Below are positions 57,830-64,000 of a stretch of 64,000 nt of DNA, one piece after another. Under the pieces are notes generated by a model. It did not search any database and was not told the origin of the DNA. It saw only the letters and a program-made list of their open reading frames with translations. Location: positions 24,420,822 through 24,484,821 of the forward strand of contig NC_134101.1 of the NCBI RefSeq assembly GCF_000715075.1. The letters run 5' to 3'. Position numbers and translations under genes: made by a program. The first letter of the stretch is position 1. Every line of letters starts with the position of its first letter. Source of the DNA: Nicotiana tabacum. Taxonomy: Eukaryota > Streptophyta > Magnoliopsida > Solanales > Solanaceae.

Positions 57830-60144
57830 TGTAACGACCCAGCACAATCGTTTTGAGTGTTGTAGCTCTATTTTCTCATTTACTGTTTACTTTATGCTCA
57901 TCTGTCGTTATGTGAGTCGCCGGGATAGTTGGTTCGATTCCGAGGACGTTCCGGAATAAGTTGATATACTTAGTCTCAAGGTTGTAAGCTTAAGTTGAAA
58001 AATATTGACCGTATATTGACTTATGTGTAAATAACTCCGAAATGGACTTTTGATGGTTCCGATAGCTCCTTTGGGTGATTTTGGACTTAGGAGTGTGTCC
58101 GGATAGTAATTTGGATGTCCGTAGTTGATTTAGGCTTGAAATGGAGAAAATAGAAAAATTAAAAGTTTTGGAAATTGAGAAGTTTGACCGAGAGTTGACT
58201 TTGTAGTTACCAAGCTCGAATTTTGGTTCCAGGAGTTGGAATAGGTCCGTTGTGTCATTTATGACTTGTATGCAAAATTTGAGATCAATCGGACTTGATT
58301 TGATAGGCTTCAGTATCGAATGTAGAAGTTAGAAGTTCATAAGTTCATTAGGCTTGAATTGTGGTGCAATTCATGTGTTAATGTTGTTTGATGTGATTTG
58401 AGGCCTCGACTAAGTTTGTATGATGTCTTAGGATTTGTTGGTATGTTTGGTTGGGGTCCCAGGTCATCGGGTGGATTTCAGATGGTTAACGGAGTGAAAT
58501 GGGACTTTGAAGATTCCTGAAGTTTTTCTGGTATACAGGTCTGGTTTCCTTCTTTGCGATTGTGTGGATAGGTCCGCGATCGCGAAGGCTTGTTTTGGCA
58601 ATTGGGATTTTTACTCTATGCGTTCGCGAGCGAGAGTCTGCGATCGCGAAGAGGAAATGAGGCAGGAGCTGGTCACGTACTTTGTTTTTTGCGATAGCAT
58701 GAAAAGGGTCGTGATCGTGTTGGTCTGAGGAGGCAGTGCTTTGCGTTCGTGTGGAGATTGTCGCGTTCGCATAATATTAATTTTTGGGCAGCTTAGTTTG
58801 TGATTCGCGATTGCGAAGCATTTTTCGCGATCGCGATTGAGGGATAACTGGGCAGAATTTAAGTCTAAAAATGAGGGTTTGAGTTTATTTCACAATTTTA
58901 TTTTCTAAGCTCGGATTGAGGTGACTATTAGAGAGATTTTCAAGGGAGTGATGGGGGTAAGTGATTCTTACTTGGTTTTGGTTAAATTCCATGAATATAT
59001 CTTTGATTTCATTATTTAATTAGTGATTTGAGTTGAAAAATTGGGGGAAAATGGAAAAAGCTTCTTAGGCAGAATTTTGGGGATTTGAGCGAGATTTTGG
59101 TATCGGATTTGAGTAATTTTGATATGGTTAGACTCGTGGTTGAATGGGTATTTGAATTTTGTAACTTTCATCGAATTCCGAGACATGGACCTATGGGTTG
59201 ACTTTTGAGTTGACTTTTTGACTTTTGATTTAGAATTTAGCATTTTCGTATGGAATTAATTCCTATAGCTTGAGTTGATTGTATCGAATTGTTTGTAGCT
59301 AGATTTGAGGCATTTGGAGGCCGATTCGTAAGGCAAAGGCTTGTTGGAGTAGAGATTTACACGGTTTGAGGTAAGTAACACTTCTAAACTTGGTTCTGAG
59401 GGTATGAATCCCTAAAATTACGTATTATGTGATTGGTGTTGAGGTGACGTGCATGCTAGGTGACGGGCGTGTGGGTGTGCACTGTAGTAATTATGATTTA
59501 GTCGATTCTATGAAACAGTGAGCTATCTTATCTGAATATTATTACTGTACTCTATGTGTTAGAGCACTTGAGTTGTGATTTATGCTAGAAATCATGTTTA
59601 GACTATGTGCTGGTACTATTGGGACACACAATAGTCATTCTTTATTGTTGAATTATTTGCTTAATTGCAGTTATGTACTTAGTCGTATTCATCATTATAT
59701 GTCATATCTCAGTCTCTGTTATCATATATTTTCACATCATGTATCATTGATTTGGGCTGCTTAGCATGAGTGTTGTGAGCCCGAGAGACTGGAGAGATTG
59801 ATGATTGAGTGAGGCCGAGGGCATGTTTGTGAGTGATATTTTTGGGATCGGGCTGCATGCCGCAGCAGGTTTTATTGATTCATGCCATGATTGGCTTATT
59901 ATATCACTTGGGCTGGATCTGCCCCTCCGGAGTCTGCACACCCACAATGAGCGCAGTTGCTATTGATTCACAATGGGATCGGGCTGCTTGCCGCAACATG
60001 ATTTATTTGCATTTGGGACAGACATTTTCATTTAGTTTTATGAGACTTTTACTTACTTAAGCTTATTTCCGTATAATTTAAATTTTAAGATGTTGGTATG
60101 TGTGAGTTGTCGGCTTGCTGCACTTGGGATTTTGGGTCGTGACA
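57830..60144 (+). mobile_element. Solo LTR of a gypsy chromovirus
   Basis: 2,315 bp, TGTAACGACCC...GGGTCGTGACA, with a perfect 5-bp target duplication GAATG at 57,825-57,829 and 60,145-60,149. It contains a GCGATCGCGAAG-type CpG cluster (58,545-58,840), CTGGGCAG (58,848-58,855), donors GGGGTAAGT (about 58,955) and GAGGTAAGT (59,368), and two TCGGGCTGC..GCCGCA motifs (about 59,850 and 59,968). It is the product of LTR-LTR recombination. Confidence 0.93.
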
Positions 60145-60188
60145 GAATGTATTGCATTTAATTGGAAGAAACAAGCCCTGATTTGTAC

Positions 60189-62913
60189 TGTAACTTTGAT
60201 GACCCAAAATATCATATTTAAATTTAATAAGTAATTCTGTGTTCTAAAACCTCGAAAAGCACTAACGGAACTAGCAATTTAAAGGCTAAAGACTTTCAAA
60301 TTTGACCACGGGGTTGACTTTTTGATATCGGAGCCGGAATCCGATTTTGGAAATTTGAATAGCTCTGTTATGTCATTTATGACTTGTGTGCCAAATTTGA
60401 AGTCATTTCGGATTCATTTAATATGTTTTGGCACATGATTTGCAAATTGAAAAGTTTAAAACTTAAAAGTTCGAATCGAGGTGTGAATTATAATTATGAT
60501 GTTGTTTGGCGGGAATTGAAACCCCGAGTAAGTCCGTATTATGTTTTTGGACCTGTTAGTATATTCGGACGGGTCCCGAGTACCCCGAGTGTGATTCGAA
60601 TCGAAATCGGAACAAGAATTGGACTTAAGCAAAAATTTGAAATTTGGCCTTCTAGTGTAATCGCACCTGCGGATTTTTAACCGTAGGTGCTAGCTCGCAG
60701 AAGCGAGCCTTCCACCGCAGATGCGCCCGGGCGTGGCTGGACAAAAGTCCGCAGGTGAGGAAACCTGCACGCACCCCCGCGTCCGCAGAAGCGGACACAG
60801 TAATCGCAGAAGCGGAGGTCAGCGCAGGTGCGCATTTTTTCTTCCGCTGGTGCAAGACCTCGCCTGGTAGCCCATTTCGCCAATGCGAGGTTTTTCTCGC
60901 AGATGCGAGCTCGCATTTGCGAGTCTAGGCACTGCGGGTGCGGAAATGTCTGGGCAGTGTATATATCGAAGAGTCCGACATTTTTACTCATTTTGGTCAT
61001 TTTGAGCTCGGTTAAGGCAAAGTTTTGGGCGATTTTCACGGGAAACGTTGGGGTAAGTGTTACTTATCCTATATTGATTATATTTCATGATTCCATACTC
61101 GTTTATATCATGAATCCGTGAATTTATAGAAGAAAAATCAGATTTTTATAAATTCTTCCAAAAATAAAAATTTAAGATTTGAATGTTCATTTGATATCGG
61201 AATTGAATAATTTTTGTATGATTAAACTCGTAGCGGAACGGGTGTTCGGATTTTGTGAGTTTTACGAAATTTGAGATGTGGGTCCCACTATCGAATATTT
61301 TTAAAAATTTTGGATTTTTATCTGAAAAATTAGTAAATTCATATGAAATTAATTCCTATGATTCGTATTGAGTATATTGAATTGTTTATGAATAGATTTG
61401 AAGATTTTGGAGACAAATTTAAAAGGAAAAGTTGTGGTCGAGTAATTGATTGAAATTTGCACAGCGAGGTAAGTGTCGTGGTTAACCTTGACTTGAGGGA
61501 ATATAACCCTTAAATTATTTGTTATGTAAAATGCATGTGAACGACATATAGGCGAGGTGACTAGTGTCTATACGTCGTCAAATTAATGGTTTGCCTGCTT
61601 ACTTAAAAAATCATAAATTATTTTAAATCATAAATTAATTATTATAATAATTGTTTCTCTCTTATTCTTTGTCAAATATTAATTCTTGAATTTCTGCATT
61701 AATTATTACATACTATTTGAATTATGTATTTTAATTGTTATTTGACATTTAGCATATTAAATATTAAACTGCCTATTTTCTCCCTGATTTCCATAATAAT
61801 TTGCTATTTGTCATTGTTTGTTTTATAATTAAATCATAATTATTGTATGCTTGTTGTCTTATAATTTTATATTAACTGTTGCATTTATTGGGGAAATTTC
61901 TTCTATAAGAATTGGTAAATGGATATATTGGATGATCGAGTTGCACGCCGCAACAAAATTGATTGAAATGGATATATTGGAGGATCGGGTTGCACGCCGC
62001 AGCAGACTTATTAAAAAATTCATATTGGAGGATCGAGTTGCACGCCGCAACAGACTTATTAAGAAGTCTGTATTGGAGGATCGGGTTGCACGCCGCAACA
62101 AACTTATTAAAGTCAATATTCGGGGATCGGGTTGCACGCCGCAACAGACTTATTAAAAAGTCTATATATACTTGATTGAAATAAATATATGACAAGCTTG
62201 ATTAAAAGGAATATATTAGAAGAGCGGGTTGAACGGTGCAACAAAATTGAATGTGAATATGTTGTGAGAGCGGGTTGCACGCTGCAACAGATTTGATGGA
62301 AATGATAATTGGTTACGACTGCTGAATTGGCTTCAATTATTATAAATGAGTTACCTGATTTATTTCTATTATTTGTTGTTGTTACTAATATTGCGTACAG
62401 GTTAATGTAAGTGACCCGCCTTAGCCTCGTCACTACTTCGTCGAGGTTAGGCTCAGCACTTACCAGTACATGGGGTCGGTTGTATTGATATTACACTCTG
62501 CACTTCTTGTGCAGATTTCGAAGTTGGTCTCAACGGCGTACCATAGACTTGCTCGGATTTCAGCTACCAAAGGAGACTTGAGGTATAACTGCATGGCGTC
62601 CACAGTTCTGAAGTCCCCGTCTATTGTACTTTAGCTGTTTTCGGACAGCTTTATTTTATTAAGACCTTTATTTGTATTTATTCTAGAAACTCGTGCACTT
62701 GTGACACTAATTCTGGGATGGTATTTAGACACCGTTATTTTTTTTATGTATTATTCACTACATTTCAGACTTTACTTCCACATTTGTTCTTTGTTATTAA
62801 TAAATTTAGAAATTATTTTAAAAATGGATAATATTGTTCTAACGTTGGTTTGTCTAGCAAGTGAAATGTTAGGCACCATCACGGTCCGAAGGTGGGAATT
62901 TCGGATCGTGACA
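60189..62913 (+). mobile_element. Second chromovirus-type LTR, probably solo
   Basis: About 2.7 kb ending CGGATCGTGACA at 62,913. The start is placed at TGTAACTTTGATGACCC but could be about 9 bases further right. Architecture parallels the solo LTR at 57,830: CpG cluster (60,655-60,945), CTGGGCAG (60,950-60,957), TATATAT (60,959-), donors near 61,050 and 61,466. No matching target duplication was found and no internal region adjoins it. Confidence 0.72.
61922..62295 (+). repeat. Tandem array of about 48-bp units in the LTR
   Basis: Five close units with GATCGGGTTGCACGCCGCAA cores spaced 49, 48, 48 and 46 bp apart (starting near 61,943, 61,992, 62,040, 62,088, 62,134), followed by two diverged units near 62,230 and 62,277. 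Single cores occur in the other long LTRs of this window. Confidence 0.92.
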
Positions 62914-63833
62914 TACGTCCAACTCCGAAAATATGTCATGTTTCGCGTAGGAGAAGGTATATTTGTAAATGGTTGGCGCCATGCTGGAGAATTACATTTT
63001 TTTCAGATATAATTCACTACCTTGTGTTGGATCCCTTACTAAATTTGTATGTACCTTAACATCTTTTATAGGATTTAACTTATATACGTTGGTAGTGTAA
63101 ATAATTTTTACATTATGAATGTTGTTTAACTTGATGTAGTAGGTTTCCTATCTTATTTTTCAGATTGCCTGCTTCTGTAGCTACTTTGCAACCAAAAGGC
63201 ACGGAGATAAGTTTCAGACGATGCCCACAGAATGACATAAAAGGTAAGCATTCAACTACTCACCATATCGAAAGATCCAAGCATAATCCTAAAACAATTT
63301 GTAGAAAGTTTCTTCGATCAATATAAACTGCAGTGTTACTTGGTGAACATGAATGGTGCAATTTATCAACTTTTCCAAGCTAGTGCTACAAACTTAATAA
63401 GATCACATCAGGCGTTGGGGTAGCTGATTCGAGACAGTAGACCTATAACGTGCTTGTGACCTTAAATATAGTCCATAAATCAATTGAAGAAGGTGAAATA
63501 CTTAGCATACGCAGAGCCCTTTATTCAAACCAATTGCCAATGACCCTCACACCACACACATCCCGACCTTACATCCAACTTTGATATCCTATGAACCAGC
63601 TTCACCATGTCTAAGATAAGTAACGATGGAAACAATCAATTGAGAGACTGTTATCAATACAAATTTTAATATCCTCCTAAGATAGTAGACTAGAGCTCCT
63701 TCCTATTGTAATAGTAGATTAGAGTTCCATCCTATTGTAAAAACATGTAAAGATTTGACTAGATACAAGGCAAAGATTTTATATACCATAGTTAAGCAAA
63801 GAGTAACATGACGCTGCAACAAAATAAACATGA
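62914..63833. other. Intergenic region with one exon-like segment
   Basis: No assigned gene. 63,165-63,243 looks like an exon: a T-rich acceptor (TTATTTTTCAG), an open frame reading LPASVATLQPKGTEISFRR, and a donor AAAGGTAAGC. I do not recognise the protein. The rest is AT-rich without clear features. Confidence 0.3.
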
Positions 63834-64000
63834 CACTTGATCTTTCAGCTAATCGATTAACTGGTGGGCTTCCTTCAGCCTTTGTTTCATGCTCTTCACT
63901 CTTCAGTTTGAACCTTGGTGAAAATGAACTCTCTGGGTGATTTTCTTGCTTTTGTAGTGAGCCATATACCAAAATATTATAAATCTACATGTACCATTTA
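63834..64000 (+). pseudogene. LRR receptor-kinase fragment (BRI1-like/BRL type), frameshifted
   Basis: The frame reads DLSANRLTGGLPSAFVSCSS then LFSLNLGENELSG, an LRR segment closely resembling the ectodomain of BRI1-like receptors. An extra G near 63,938 shifts the frame, after which DFLAFVVSHIP is readable. An extra A near 63,973 shifts it again before IINLHVPF. Both indels break the gene. It reaches the window end, so the remainder may continue to the right. Confidence 0.75.

Noticed and set aside
61851..62195. ORFs in both strands over the 48-bp tandem array
   Set aside because: A unit length of 48 is divisible by three, so repeats give open frames on both strands by construction; no coding evidence.
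1..64000. CRISPR arrays, bacterial operons or organellar inserts
   Set aside because: The short repeats found are LTR palindromes, CACTA subterminal repeats or LTR tandem units without unique spacers; codon and intron structure is that of plant nuclear DNA.

Overview
The window is nuclear DNA of a flowering plant, most likely a solanaceous species and plausibly Nicotiana. This is inferred from Solanaceae-type SINEs, the chromovirus LTR type, and genes that read as a plant MAPKKK, GH9 endoglucanase, pinoresinol-lariciresinol reductase (PLR) and BRL-type LRR kinase. No bacterial, organellar or CRISPR features were seen. About 80-85% is transposable-element sequence, heavily nested. Only one host gene looks intact, a single-exon MAPKKK-like kinase at 15,626-16,615.

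Layout. 1-14,944 is a three-layer stack. A Tekay-type Ty3/gypsy chromovirus (559-10,218, +) lies inside the gag of a Ty1/copia element (1-12,295, -), which lies inside a second gypsy element (12,296-14,944, -). 14,945-19,297 holds the intact kinase and a broken GH9 endoglucanase. 19,300-26,721 is DNA-transposon territory: a hAT element with a perfect 8-bp target duplication, a CACTA element carrying a SINE, and a partial MULE with a GRF zinc-finger ORF. 26,722-37,137 is a gypsy element with 2.7-2.9 kb LTRs and no recognisable pol. 37,334-42,845 is a fuller MULE. Part of the CACTA-MULE block is duplicated, and the gypsy element interrupts only one copy.

43,117-54,375 is a PLR pseudogene. Its intron 1 holds a 9.2 kb SIREvirus-type copia element with an env-like ORF, and exon 2 has an in-frame stop at the catalytic lysine position. 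55,000-57,710 is a second, truncated copy of the kinase locus whose core has been replaced by an LTR and partial gag. 57,830-60,144 is a solo LTR with a perfect target duplication. 60,189-62,913 is another long LTR with a roughly 48-bp tandem array. The window ends in a frameshifted LRR receptor-kinase fragment.

I did not find a new multi-gene system. The least explained signals are architectural. Several distinct LTR families share a CpG-word cluster directly upstream of a TATA-like box, two splice-donor consensus sites at near-constant spacing, and (three of them) a conserved motif (TCGGGYTGCAYGCCGCAAC) that has been amplified in tandem in one family. All identifications come from reading the sequence; no alignments or searches were run.
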